From Candidatus Haliotispira prima (GTDB lineage: Bacteria; Spirochaetota; Spirochaetia; SP-2023), in contig CP123443.1 in the NCBI GenBank assembly GCA_029867005.1, positions 2,046,001 to 2,110,000 of the forward strand: a DNA stretch of 64,000 nucleotides. The letters run 5' to 3'. The notes beneath the pieces were generated by a model, which was given only the letters and a program-made list of their open reading frames with translations, had not been told where the DNA came from and ran no database searches. The first letter of the stretch is position 1; every line of letters begins with the position of its first letter. Made by a program: the position numbers and the translations under genes. Shown one piece after another: positions 17,384-27,500 of this stretch.

Positions 17384-17552
17384 GCCCATACATCAAGCCC
17401 ATACACCAAGCCCATAAACCCGGGCCTCACAGCCCGCCGCCACCTCCGCCAAAGCCTCAATATCCCGCTTACTCGTGGCGGCTTTGGCTTGGCCTTCCGA
17501 TTTTAGCCGAGTTTGGATGAATTGAACTATTTGGTGAGCTTTGTTGGGTTTC
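17384..17552 (-). repeat. Decayed copy of the type IIG gene 3' end (scar C)
   Basis: Contains GGGCCTCACAG, CCTCCGCCAAAGCCTCAATA and CCCGCTTACTCGTGGCGGC, in the same order as the intact tail at 24600-24760. The CAAGCCCATACA unit is repeated three times in tandem. It fills the 17274-17623 gap, where no gene was found. Confidence 0.7.
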
Positions 17553-17623
17553 CTTATGCACTATTTCAAAATACTTTTTAGTCTGTCCTAAAGTTTCGTG
17601 TATTATAATCCTCCAAAATCTGT

Positions 17624-18574
17624 ATGATAGTCTTTATGAAACTGAAAGTATTCCTCTTTTTTATGGGTAGTTTTGGTCGTCTTTTCGCTGAAGAGTCGGA
17701 CAATCAATTTTTACCGACAGGTGGTTCTTATCAAGTGATCCGGCATAGTCACTACACTCTGGGCTACGATGAAGATAGTGAGCAAGCGTCATGGGTTGCG
17801 TATGAGCTGAGCCCAAAAGAACTCATCAAAGCTGTAGAGCGTAACGACCGTTATAGACAAGACAAGCTGGTAAAAACAGTGTCGGCACAGCTTAGTGACT
17901 ACAAAGCTTCCGGCTATGACCGAGGGCATTTAGCACCTGCCGCAGATATGTCATTTTCCGGTGTGGCAATGGATGAGTCTTTTTATCTGTCTAATATCAG
18001 TCCTCAACTCCCTTCTTTTAATCGTGGGATATGGAAGGAGCTGGAAGCCTTATTTCGCAATTGGGCGGGCAAGTACGGGACACTGTATATTATAACTGCG
18101 GGGATCCTGAAAGGTGAGGCGAATGTTGGGGCAAACCATGTACTCGTACCCGGAGCCTATTACAAGATCGCTTATGATGCAAAGAGGGGTGTAATGATTG
18201 GTTTTATTCTTCCTCATGAAAAGTTAAGTGGGGGCTTAGAGCGGTTTGTTGTTTCTGTAGACCGGATAGAGCAGGCAACAGGGTTAGATTTCTTCAGCCG
18301 GTTAAACGATGAAGACGAGGAGCGTTTAGAGTCTCAAAGTGTTGTAACGGACTGGGACTTTGATGCACCCGGCTATAAATACACTTCCAATCTTCGTCGT
18401 TCCCCTGTAAAGAAAGCGGATGGAGGAGGAGGGGCGGGGCCGGTGATAAAGAAAAGCAGGAGCGGTATTTGTCATCCTCCAAACAGTCCGTATTATTCCC
18501 GAACGAAACACTATATTCCGTTTGACAGTCTGGATACTTGCCTGGAGAGTGGAGGGCGTTTGCCTAAAAGGTAG
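17624..18574 (+). CDS. Secreted DNA/RNA non-specific endonuclease (NucA family)
   Basis: The 316-residue protein has an N-terminal signal peptide (KVFLFFMGSFGRLFA). The nuclease core contains the catalytic DRGH motif (GYDRGHLAPAADM, near residue 103) and the later metal-site stretch LSNISPQLPSFNRGIWKELE. This is a beta-beta-alpha metal enzyme that cuts DNA and RNA outside the cytoplasm. A second methionine at codon 5 is an equally good start. It is on the opposite strand to the rest of the island. It could be a nutrient-scavenging enzyme rather than a defence gene. Confidence 0.85.
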   Translation: MIVFMKLKVFLFFMGSFGRLFAEESDNQFLPTGGSYQVIRHSHYTLGYDEDSEQASWVAYELSPKELIKAVERNDRYRQDKLVKTVSAQLSDYKASGYDRGHLAPAADMSFSGVAMDESFYLSNISPQLPSFNRGIWKELEALFRNWAGKYGTLYIITAGILKGEANVGANHVLVPGAYYKIAYDAKRGVMIGFILPHEKLSGGLERFVVSVDRIEQATGLDFFSRLNDEDEERLESQSVVTDWDFDAPGYKYTSNLRRSPVKKADGGGGAGPVIKKSRSGICHPPNSPYYSRTKHYIPFDSLDTCLESGGRLPKR

Positions 18575-18726
18575 GTTTTGCTTTGTAAGTGTGCTGTGTT
18601 TGGGTTTAGGGTGTACTATTTAAAAGGTAGTTTGGCTGATAGCTCAGCTATGGGTTGGTGTAGTGAGGGTCCTTTGGGTGGGTTTCGGGGTTTAGTTTTC
18701 GAGTGTGCAGGTTTAGGCTTTCATCT

Positions 18727-20631
18727 TTAATTGGGAGAAGTTTCTTCTGAAGAGTCTTCTTTAGTATTTTTCCATATATTTGTTAGTTTTATTGTCTCAC
18801 TCTTGGGTTGAAACTGTTGTTCCAGCAAGTCAATTCTAACTTTTACTGATAAGTTAAAAGCAAGACCTGACATAAAACAAACCCCAACAGACAGCATTGG
18901 AATAGATTCTATAGAAAGTTTATCTAAATAGGAAACAGTTCGACTAATGGCTTCAATATCTCTTTCATTCATGAGTTTATGGATAAAATAATTGTGTACC
19001 TGGGAAATGATCGTTGCTGATATATCGTTAGGTCGTTGGCTAGCAATAGTTAAAAATACACCGAACTTACGTCCCTCTTTGATAATCTCTTCAAAGGTCT
19101 CCAGCCTATAATCCTTCCAAGTCTCACTTTCTCTACTTGAATTATAAGATAAGACATTATGAGCTTCATCAATAATTATATGTAAAGAGCTATCTGATTT
19201 ATATTTTTTTTTATGTTTATCATATTGGTATTTAGCAATAAGTAAAGGGATAACCTTACGCATTTCAATATTAACATCTTTTAAGTTAATTACCTCAAAA
19301 GATTCTTTTCTATTTCTAGACTTATTTGGATTTTTTTTATTCCTAGATCTATTTCGAATTTCTATAATTTTATTTAAATCATGGAATCGTTTATCCATTC
19401 TTCTTATAACCGGTCGTATATGTTCATCAATAGAATAGCCTATTGCAACTTCATAGTAAAATTTATATAATATTTTATATTTATATTTATTTAACCCTGA
19501 ATTCTTTACTGAAATTTCTTCAAAAGATCGCCCTATAATATTATCAAGTAATTTATCTGGTGAGTTATTAGAATAGGTATCAGACCCATTAATATCCATA
19601 AAATGACATTTACTCAATGAGTGATATTTTAAATTATATATCTTATCAATAATATCTTGAATTATTTTTTGGTCAGAATTACCTATAACTTCTTTTAAGG
19701 ATTCTAAGAATTCTTTAATCAAATTTCGTGAATCACTTTCTCTAAGAAGTAATATTCTAAAAATACTTTTAGTATCTGATAAGTTATTACAATCAAGTAA
19801 ATATTTGTTATTAATTGATCTTTTTAAAAATGGTTGTTGTGTTTTCTCTGTCGCATCTAATAATATAGAAAGTATTTCAATTAAATTATTATCATCTATA
19901 TCTAGTAGATATTTATTTTCACTATCTTTTTGTGTACTTAAATTATATACTACCTTATTTTCAGTTATTGTCTCTTTACTCGCATATTCTCCATTGAAGT
20001 CTATCAGTACAAATTTTGACTTTTCTCTAAAGCTACTGTTCTCTTTATTTTCCCTGTACAGCTCGTGATATAAACGTGCAAGGGTGTTTGATTTACCACT
20101 TCCGGTATTACCAAAAATACCAATATGGCTAGCAAAGAGATTATTTACACTAACTTTAATATGCTGTAATTCATTATCTGCAACAGAACCAATCTTTATA
20201 TTTTGTTCTTTTGCAGAAGAAAACCTATGAATACTATCATATTCATTTTTATTAAGAATATATGCTTCATTCCCAATTAGAGGCATTTCTTTTATACCCA
20301 GCTCAAAGCAATTTCTTTCCAGGTATCCTGAAATTGAAGCTTTTAAGAAGCGATTGATATTCTCTTCTGATTTTTGATATCCTGAGTTGTCATAGTCATC
20401 TTCCCTAATGTACTCTCCTTCAACAACTCCAATAATATTAATAAACCCTTTGCATATTTTAACATAACTACCAACAGTGATATTTTTTATTAGGTCTCCA
20501 TTATATGAAAGATGCGATAAATTCTTATTTTTGTGGACTTTAATAGTTACACTCCTACCATCAACAGAACTAACATCACCTATAACAAAGATAGAATCCA
20601 GTATTATCTTAGAATTTATATCATTATTCAT
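18727..20631 (-). CDS. HerA-like ATPase, partner of SIR2
   Basis: The 634-residue protein has an N-terminal HAS-barrel-like region. A Walker A motif (FGNTGSGKSNT, about residue 173), LIDFNGEY, a Walker B motif (IIIDEAHNVLS near residue 470) and a C-terminal TIASQRPNDIS sensor stretch follow. This is the layout of hexameric HerA/FtsK translocases. Its ATG overlaps the stop of the SIR2 gene by 4 bases. Pairs of SIR2 and HerA are a known anti-phage system (Nezha-type), in which the complex consumes NAD on infection. The 152-base gap on its 3' side (18575-18726) shows no gene. Confidence 0.88.
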   Translation of the reverse strand: MNNDINSKIILDSIFVIGDVSSVDGRSVTIKVHKNKNLSHLSYNGDLIKNITVGSYVKICKGFINIIGVVEGEYIREDDYDNSGYQKSEENINRFLKASISGYLERNCFELGIKEMPLIGNEAYILNKNEYDSIHRFSSAKEQNIKIGSVADNELQHIKVSVNNLFASHIGIFGNTGSGKSNTLARLYHELYRENKENSSFREKSKFVLIDFNGEYASKETITENKVVYNLSTQKDSENKYLLDIDDNNLIEILSILLDATEKTQQPFLKRSINNKYLLDCNNLSDTKSIFRILLLRESDSRNLIKEFLESLKEVIGNSDQKIIQDIIDKIYNLKYHSLSKCHFMDINGSDTYSNNSPDKLLDNIIGRSFEEISVKNSGLNKYKYKILYKFYYEVAIGYSIDEHIRPVIRRMDKRFHDLNKIIEIRNRSRNKKNPNKSRNRKESFEVINLKDVNIEMRKVIPLLIAKYQYDKHKKKYKSDSSLHIIIDEAHNVLSYNSSRESETWKDYRLETFEEIIKEGRKFGVFLTIASQRPNDISATIISQVHNYFIHKLMNERDIEAISRTVSYLDKLSIESIPMLSVGVCFMSGLAFNLSVKVRIDLLEQQFQPKSETIKLTNIWKNTKEDSSEETSPN

Positions 20632-21689
20632 TTCTGAAAACCTTTATCATTGTTTATCTTTGAAAAGATCATCTTATTAAGTATCCCAAGAGTTATTTCT
20701 TCTTCTTCATTTCCAGAAATATCTTTTGGTCTAATTAATTTAAAATTGGGGCTTTGGATGTCAAATTCTTCCTTTTTCTTATAATCATTCTTATCATAGC
20801 AGAATAGATACACTGTTAATGTAGGATTTGATTTTAAAGATCGTCGGGTAATTTCTCTTATATGTTCATCAGCCATAGAAAAACCAATAATAAATAAAAT
20901 TGCATTTTCTTTTTCCAGATATGCAGAATAGATACGGAGTAGGTCATAATAAAGAGTATCCAGAACAGTATCTTCTAACTTCTTCTTTTCTGGATTAATA
21001 ATAGCAAGCTTTTCATATTCCTTTTGGAAGTCTTCATAATTATCTTTGTTCTCTAATAATTCAATATTAAAATGATCTAATTTAGGGGAGTTATATATTA
21101 TATCTTGCTTTTTTTTCCAGTTAACCGAACCGTGAATCTTAATCAGATTAAATACTGGAAACTCTGAATTATAGTTATAATGGAGGCTTTTTTGAATAGT
21201 TGCTCTTCCAAAATTTGCTTGGCTAAATTTCGGCTCTAATGTACCTGAAAAGCCATCGTTATAATTTAAGGATTTTTCTTCCAGTACCTTCTCCATCAAG
21301 AGGTCAATGTTTGTTGTAAAAATGTTGATCTGCTTTCCTAAGATTGTTTCTTTCCTCTCAATTATAATTCTATTTATTTCTTTAAATAAATCACAATATG
21401 AGTTATAAGTTTTCTTATAACTTGGACAGTCTTTATTTAGATCATACTCACAAACTAAATCTGTATTAGGTTTTATTATTTTGAGGTATTCCTTATAACT
21501 TTGTAATCTCTCATCATCATTTTTTGTATTTGCAAGTTTTTCTTCAATATCACCTAATGTCTTAATAAATGGGTTAGAACACCCTGAGCCGATTAAAAAA
21601 TTAATAGGAGAACTTTGTATTCTTAATGTTATATCATTAAGAAGCTCTTGTAATACTTCATTATTTTCATTACCTTCTTTATTATTCAT
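20628..21689 (-). CDS. SIR2-domain NADase, effector of a SIR2-HerA defence pair
   Basis: 353 residues from the ATG at 21689. The SIR2 core is clear: NAD-binding FLIGSGCS, FTTNIDLLMEKVLEE and the catalytic histidine in KIHGSVNW. The open frame extends 30 codons further upstream, but that extension (CEARINALVYGLNAGE) is the C-terminus of a type IIG enzyme. It is therefore the scar, not part of this protein. The scar's purine-rich GGGGGAGGAG supplies the Shine-Dalgarno sequence. Translation is coupled to the downstream herA gene. Confidence 0.88.
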   Translation of the reverse strand: MNNKEGNENNEVLQELLNDITLRIQSSPINFLIGSGCSNPFIKTLGDIEEKLANTKNDDERLQSYKEYLKIIKPNTDLVCEYDLNKDCPSYKKTYNSYCDLFKEINRIIIERKETILGKQINIFTTNIDLLMEKVLEEKSLNYNDGFSGTLEPKFSQANFGRATIQKSLHYNYNSEFPVFNLIKIHGSVNWKKKQDIIYNSPKLDHFNIELLENKDNYEDFQKEYEKLAIINPEKKKLEDTVLDTLYYDLLRIYSAYLEKENAILFIIGFSMADEHIREITRRSLKSNPTLTVYLFCYDKNDYKKKEEFDIQSPNFKLIRPKDISGNEEEEITLGILNKMIFSKINNDKGFQK

Positions 21690-21696
21690 ATTATAT

Positions 21697-21780
21697 CTAA
21701 GCTCCTCCCCCGCATTCAACCCATACACCAAAGCATTGATCCGGGCCTCACAGTGCACTACCCCGATCACCGAGGCCAAC
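21697..21780 (-). repeat. Copy of the type IIG gene 3' end (scar D) fused ahead of SIR2
   Basis: Nearly identical to the intact tail at 24605-24665, including the block CATACACCAAAGCATTGATC. It is in frame with the SIR2 gene and ends within about 10 bases of its start codon. Confidence 0.8.
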
Positions 21781-21821
21781 TTAAGACCCTACTCACCGTT
21801 AAATAACAATACCATGAAAAT

Positions 21822-22000
21822 AACGTATATTTATATATTTTACAAGCAATCCCCACCGGAACCACTCCAAAACACACAAAAAGGCAGACCAAAGCCTGCC
21901 TACAATGAATACACACAAAAAACCAACAATTTGGGCCTCACAGTTCGCCAAACCACTGCCAAAAACTTTACACCTCGCTTACTCGCGACACTTTAGGCTT
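21822..22000 (-). repeat. Decayed tail copy with flank (scar E)
   Basis: Begins with AACGTATATTTATATATTTT, also present at 23100 and nearly so at 24536. It continues with the CCGGAACCACTCCAAAACACA block of scar B, then GGGCCTCACAGTTCGCC and a CTCGCTTACTCGCG block matching the gene tail. Confidence 0.7.
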
Positions 22001-22049
22001 GGACCAAAGATGAGATTCCGGGACTTAGAGATTACGAACATAGAGGTAG

Positions 22050-22973
22050 CTACTTCTTCTTACTCAGTGCCTCATTACACTTAGCTAAAAATAAAATAGT
22101 AGAAGCTGTCATATGTAACATATAAGAAACCATATGCTCTGAAATCTTGGTAAGTGTCGTTCCTTGTCCATGACCACTATTTTTATTTCGCCCTATTGGA
22201 ATGCTCCCTTCTAAGAGATTTACCAAAGCATGATTTTGACTCTCCCAATACTCAGGTATTAGTCCATTCTTTTTGCATACGTTAATTAATTGTTTCGCCG
22301 TTGGTTTGGCAGGATATTTCCACTTTTTTTTATTGCAAATAGCTATCATTGTACTTTCAAATGCTTTTAAGCAGTCATTTAAAGATTCTTTATAGTTACC
22401 CTTACGATAGTGTTCATAAGCTTTTAAATATTCTTCTTGTGCTCCTTTATATATTTTACCACGTAGGAAGCCTAAAGCTGGTTTAACAGCCTCCTCATGA
22501 ATCAACTCATTATTTATTTTAATAATTTTGTCACCTTCAAGTTGGTAGCCAACTCCATTCTCTTTAAAACGAAAGTTTAATTCATCAATTTTATGGTCTA
22601 CTGTTCTAATGCCTCCTACTCTAGTGTAGTCTTTTATAACTCGAAAAGATAACTCTACAATATCTAATTGTCGCTCTATATCGTTTAATTCTAGAAGATA
22701 ATTTCTAAGATTAAGGAAATCAGCTTCTCGATGATTGTTGTTATAGATCTTATTAATTGGAAACTGAAATATACCATATTCATGGTATAGTATTTCAGTT
22801 ATTTTTTTATATACTTTCCTAGTATCAACCGAATAATTTTTTTGATCATTGATAGTCATCCAGATTTGAATAATTTGAACACATAATTCCTTAGGTAATA
22901 AGTCATAAGTATAAACATCAGGAGATTCTCCTCGTTGTTTCTTTTCTCGTTTAGAATATAGACTATATACCAT
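22050..22973 (-). CDS. AbiJ-like abortive infection protein with HEPN motif
   Basis: 307 residues from the ATG at 22973. The start SLYSKREKKQRGESPDVYTY matches the AbiJ N-terminal domain 4 / STM4504-CBY_0614 family. The C-terminal half looks like the Abi-C domain with an R-x5-H motif (IGRNKNSGHGQG), the HEPN ribonuclease signature. Proteins of this family stop growth or degrade RNA on phage infection. The longer open frame to 23048 encodes a type IIG tail scrap (SEARINVLVWG), which I exclude. The scar's GGGGGAGA provides the ribosome binding site. Confidence 0.8.
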   Translation of the reverse strand: MVYSLYSKREKKQRGESPDVYTYDLLPKELCVQIIQIWMTINDQKNYSVDTRKVYKKITEILYHEYGIFQFPINKIYNNNHREADFLNLRNYLLELNDIERQLDIVELSFRVIKDYTRVGGIRTVDHKIDELNFRFKENGVGYQLEGDKIIKINNELIHEEAVKPALGFLRGKIYKGAQEEYLKAYEHYRKGNYKESLNDCLKAFESTMIAICNKKKWKYPAKPTAKQLINVCKKNGLIPEYWESQNHALVNLLEGSIPIGRNKNSGHGQGTTLTKISEHMVSYMLHMTASTILFLAKCNEALSKKK

Positions 22974-22974
22974 T

Positions 22975-23135
22975 TTTATCCCCAATCTCCCCCACACCAA
23001 AACATTAATCCGAGCTTCCGAGCCTGCCAACCCCCAAAGCCAAACCAAGACCCAACCACCATTAGAGAGAAACCGAGTTGACTACTACCAATCAAAAATA
23101 ACGTATATTTATATATTTTACAAGGAAAATAGACA
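22975..23135 (-). repeat. Tail copy and 3' flank (scar F)
   Basis: A short type IIG tail scrap adjoins the AbiJ-like start, followed by a flank (CCAAAGCCAAACCAAGAC, then GAGTTGACTACTACCAA, then the AACGTATATTTATATATTTT block). The same flank is found at 24470-24560, next to the intact gene. Confidence 0.75.
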
Positions 23136-23159
23136 AATGTCCCTATCTTTATTGTTTAA

Positions 23160-23345
23160 GGCCTTTACACCCTACCCCTCCACCTCCCCAATCTCCCCCG
23201 CACTCAACCCATACAGGCCATACACCAAAGCATTGATCCGGGCCTTACAGTTCACCACCCCAAAACAACAACCCGGGCCTTACAGTTCGCTATTCCAACA
23301 CCAAAGCCTAAACATTCCCCTTATTTCTACTGGTTTGGGAGTAAG
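23160..23345 (-). repeat. Near-intact copy of the type IIG gene 3' end (scar G)
   Basis: Over 23160-23255 it matches 24580-24665 with few changes, including the stop codon context and CCCTACCCCTCCACCTCC. The GGGCCTTACAGTTC core is present twice in tandem. It lies between scar F and the SH3 gene. Confidence 0.8.
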
Positions 23346-23416
23346 GTAGAAAGGACCCTTTAATCGGCTAGGGCTTTTGTTATTAACTTTCTGGGTTTAG
23401 TTTCTTGATATACTTC

Positions 23417-24406
23417 TTAATACTTTAAATCACGTAAATACTTGCTTAAAACATATCCTTCCACTTTATAATCATCGCTTTTATAAGAGATTTTTCTCCA
23501 GGATTTATTTGCCTTCAAAATCACTATTACCAGATCATTTTGATAGAGTGTATCTACTATTTTTGAGGTAGGATTAGGTTTTTCTCTTATATTTAGTGCA
23601 GGTGGTCTTACTTGTTTATATGCTAAACGAAGATTTTTTTCTTCAAATAAAAGCTTCTGATTTTCTTTTGCGATACTTAAGTTTTCATCTAATTTCTTAC
23701 CATTCTCTTTGGTAATTTCTAAAGTTTTTTCTGGTATAGAAGAATTCAATATAATACTAAATATATATGGTTGAAATAGTACCCAGAATATATTATGAAA
23801 TAAATATCGCAAAATTTTTCTTTTACCTTCTGTGACTTTTAGACTTTTACCTTCTGTGACTTTTAGAGCTATTTCATTTAAAAACCCAGACTGCTCGCTA
23901 TCAAGATTTTCTAATTGCAGACTATCTTCTTCTATTTCTTTTTCTGCTATTGAACTTTCTTCTTTAATAATTTCTCTAAACTTTTGTAAGCTTTCTCCTT
24001 CAAGGTTTGTACATGATTTTAATACACTTGTAACAATATTTTTTGATTGAAAAATATCAGTAGAGAGATTAGCAATATTGGAATAATGTTTATTAATATT
24101 TTCTATAGCAATAGCAGAAGCATTAACTAAACCTCCTATATTAGCTATTTGACCCATATTAAATTTTGGAAAAAGATTCTGATAATTTTTAGAAAAATTT
24201 GCTATAGTAATAGCAGAAGTATTAAATAAACTACCCAATTTATTTATTTCTTTTATCTCTTCTTGCATAGCCCTCAGTCTTGGTGGATTTATTACATCAC
24301 ACAATCTATTCATTTCTTTTATAGCAAAATGAATAGCACTATTATGAAATGGATCAGACACACTCAACAGTTTATCAGTCACTAGTTTTACTGTTTCATT
24401 GTTCAT
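23417..24406 (-). CDS. Membrane protein with C-terminal SH3 domain, defence-island cargo of unknown function
   Basis: The 329-residue protein is predicted to be helical or coiled up to about residue 190. It contains two similar stretches (FNTSAITIANFSKNY and VNASAIAIENINKHY), then a hydrophobic segment near residues 205-225 (LFHNIFWVLFQPYIFSIIL). A bacterial SH3b-like domain follows (LNIREKPNPTSKIVDTLY...SWRKISY...GYVLSKYL). An 8-residue duplication (LKVTEGKS LKVTEGKR) comes from a recent 24-base repeat at about 23824-23870. I recognise no enzyme. Its place between restriction-tail copies suggests a defence role, by inference only. Confidence 0.65.
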   Translation of the reverse strand: MNNETVKLVTDKLLSVSDPFHNSAIHFAIKEMNRLCDVINPPRLRAMQEEIKEINKLGSLFNTSAITIANFSKNYQNLFPKFNMGQIANIGGLVNASAIAIENINKHYSNIANLSTDIFQSKNIVTSVLKSCTNLEGESLQKFREIIKEESSIAEKEIEEDSLQLENLDSEQSGFLNEIALKVTEGKSLKVTEGKRKILRYLFHNIFWVLFQPYIFSIILNSSIPEKTLEITKENGKKLDENLSIAKENQKLLFEEKNLRLAYKQVRPPALNIREKPNPTSKIVDTLYQNDLVIVILKANKSWRKISYKSDDYKVEGYVLSKYLRDLKY

Positions 24407-24454
24407 ATCTACTTAAGGCTCCTTATTATAATCTATTATTATGTATTAGATTTC

Positions 24455-24582
24455 TACGACAAACCACCCCCAAAGCCAAACCAAGACACAACCCCGCTAA
24501 GAGTACACCAAGTTGACTACCACCAAACAAAAATAACGTACATTTATACATTTTACAAGGAAAATATACAAATATTTACACC
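24455..24582 (-). repeat. 3' flank of the intact type IIG gene, shared with scars F and E (H)
   Basis: Holds AAAGCCAAACCAAGACACAAC, GTTGACTACCACCAA and AACGTACATTTATACATTTT. Copies of these lie at 23030-23120 and, in part, at 21820-21850. It is the reference for the flank part of the repeated junctions. Confidence 0.75.
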
Positions 24583-27500
24583 CTACCCCTCCACCTCCGC
24601 AATCTCCCCCGCATTCAACCCATACAGGCCATACACCAAAGCATTGATCCGGACCTCACAGCTCGCCACCATCCCCGCTAAGGCCTGCACATCCCGCTTA
24701 CTGGCGGCACTTTGAGCCTGGGCCTCCAGTTGTAACCGACTCTCCACCAATTGAACCAGTTGATCATACCCGGCTTTGTCCTCAGTGTTTGTCAGGTCCG
24801 GCTGAGGAATGGGGAAGGTTTTCAGATAGACATAACCAGGCTCATAGAAGTTTCCCCTAAGCTTTGGTAATAAGCTTCTAAACAAAAAGAAGAATACGGA
24901 ACTATTCAATATACCCAGTAAATATTTGTCTTCTCCGGGTATAATAAAGCATTTTTGATTTGTATAATAATGCTCAGTATCAAAAGTAAACTCCGGTCTA
25001 TGGCAAATATTAGGGTAAATTATCTTTGTTTTTTCAAACTCTTTATAATAATTTACAGAGTCCTGTATTTCATACCATTGATAAGGTCCGGGCTTTCTTC
25101 CCTTCCAATTATCGCCCTTATAGCCTTTTGGCTTCGGCATTAATTGGCTCTTATACTGTTCTAAATACCTTTTTATAGCCGGATATTTATTGATATCTAA
25201 CCCTCTCTTCGTGAAGATCAAATATTGGCCTTTGTTTTCTAGAGGAGCATAACGCTTGATATCCTTACCCACCAAAAAAGGTTTGATAAGCTCCTCACTG
25301 CTCTTATCTTCGGCAATCAGCCTGTTTTTTGTCTCCGTATCAATAACAAAAGCCTCGTTAAGACCTGTGAGTATTCCCCTGTAAATCTCCTTATTTATAT
25401 ATCTTTCAAGTGGAATACCAACGCCCTTTATCTTGTTTAGCAAGTCGCTTGTCTTCTTATCAGTCAGTCTCCAAGCCTCATTCTCCAAACTCGAAACCTC
25501 ACAATCAAACCGATTCCCGCTAAGGTGCTTCCCCAAAGAGTCAAAAGCTAAAGTGTCTACGTTTGCGGCCTGAAATACCCCTTTCGGCTTATCTCTCTCC
25601 ATCTTTATAATACACGGGTACGTGGTGGCCCCGTGAAACACAGGTAAATCACCAAAGTCAATAATCTCAACAAGCCTGTTCTCACATAAGAACCTGCGCA
25701 GGTTCTCACCATATCTGGCCCTCATCCACTTGTTCGCCACAATAAAAGACATACTCCCGCCGGCCTTCACTAAACGCAGAGCCTTCTCAAAGAAATAAAT
25801 ATACAAGTCTGCCGTACCCTGAAATACAGCATAATTCCTTTGCAAATATGCCTTTATTTCATCCCCAAGTAACTCCTGTCGCACATACGGCGGGTTGCCA
25901 ATTACACAATCAAAGCCCCCCTGCTCAAACACCTCAGAAAAAGACCGCTCCCAGTCAAAAGCATTAATCTTTCTCTGCTCCTTCAGATCAAACAAATCCT
26001 GCCCAACGTAATCATTGCCCACCAGCGAATTCCCGCACTGGATATTCTTTCCAAAATTCGGCAAAGCCTTCCCGTCACTCGCCACAAACAAAGCATCCGG
26101 ATCCTCCTGGTCCTCATCCTCCAACAGCTTCAGCATCAAAGAAAGCTTAGTCACCTCCACCGCCTGGTAGTCGATATCCACCCCGTAAATATGCCACAAC
26201 AACACATCTTTCTTCGCATCCAAACTCAGCCGATACTGCCCTTTGGCCAGCCTGTACACCCGGCCCTGTTTCAAAGACCTCTCCACAGCCTCCCTTGCCG
26301 TGTACCGCTTCAAATACCAACCCAACAAAAACTCATACGCCGCCAGCAAAAACGCACCCGACCCACAGGCCGGATCCACCACCCGAAACGCCCGCACCGT
26401 CTCCATCCTGCGCCCCTTCAGCCACACCCCAAGCGTATTCTCCACAATGTACTCCACAATATACTGCGGCGTGTAATACACCCCGCCCGCCTTGCGGACC
26501 TCCGGCTTCTCCTCCACCTTCGCCCGGCCCGAAGCCGTAAGGCGGATCGTCTTGCCCAGGAACTGCTCATACACCTGCCCCAAAATCTCCACAGGCATGG
26601 CATCAAAAGCATACGGATTATTTTTGTACAAACCCGTAATCATCTTCTTCAGAGTCGCATTCGGCAGCTCCAAAGCCTCCAGAGCCTCGTTCCTGTCAAA
26701 AATCTCGCTGTTGTACTTCCCCCCCGCACGCTGAAAATGCTGCACCAACTGCGCATACACCGCCTCCGCCCCGGCGATATCCAGCAGAGCCCCCACACTC
26801 TCCGAACCCCGGTCCTCACAAATCCGCAAAAACAAAATGCGGTCGATAAGCAACTGCACATCGTCCGTCAGCATGTAGTCATTTTGGTAGGTATTGGCAT
26901 TCGCCAGGGCACGGGCCAACTCATCCCGCCACAATTCAATAGTGCCCAAAAAATCCTGATCCACCATAAGCTGGCCCTTCTTCAGCTTATTGCTACGGCT
27001 ATACTCACTGTGAGAACCGGCAAATACAGGCTCCTTCGCAAAGTAATGATACAAATAATCAATATTCCTCTCGAAACCCTTCACCCGGCACGCAGCAAAA
27101 AGTTCATCCACCTTACAAAAGAAAACCCTGCCATGCTTGGACGTTTCCTGTTCATCCGGTTTCGTCCTCGTATCGTAGACAGCCCATTCCTCAAAGTCCG
27201 AAAGCAGGCAAAGCGACAGCTTTGCCGTATAGCCGTAGCGGCGCACCTGATACGCAGGAGACGCACTGTTCTCAATATCCACACTCGGCTTTTTGGCCTC
27301 CAGATAAAAAACCCGCTTCCGCCCAATTTTCATCGCATAATCAGGAGCCTTAATATGGCCCTTAATTTTCAGGCTCGCCTCGGTGACCACCTCTCTGGAA
27401 GCCTCGGAAAGCCCCTGCTCATTGGTCAAATCCCAACCAAACGCCCGGAGAAAAGGGTCCAAAAAGTCCACCCGCAGCCGGGCCTCCTTGTATTCAACCA

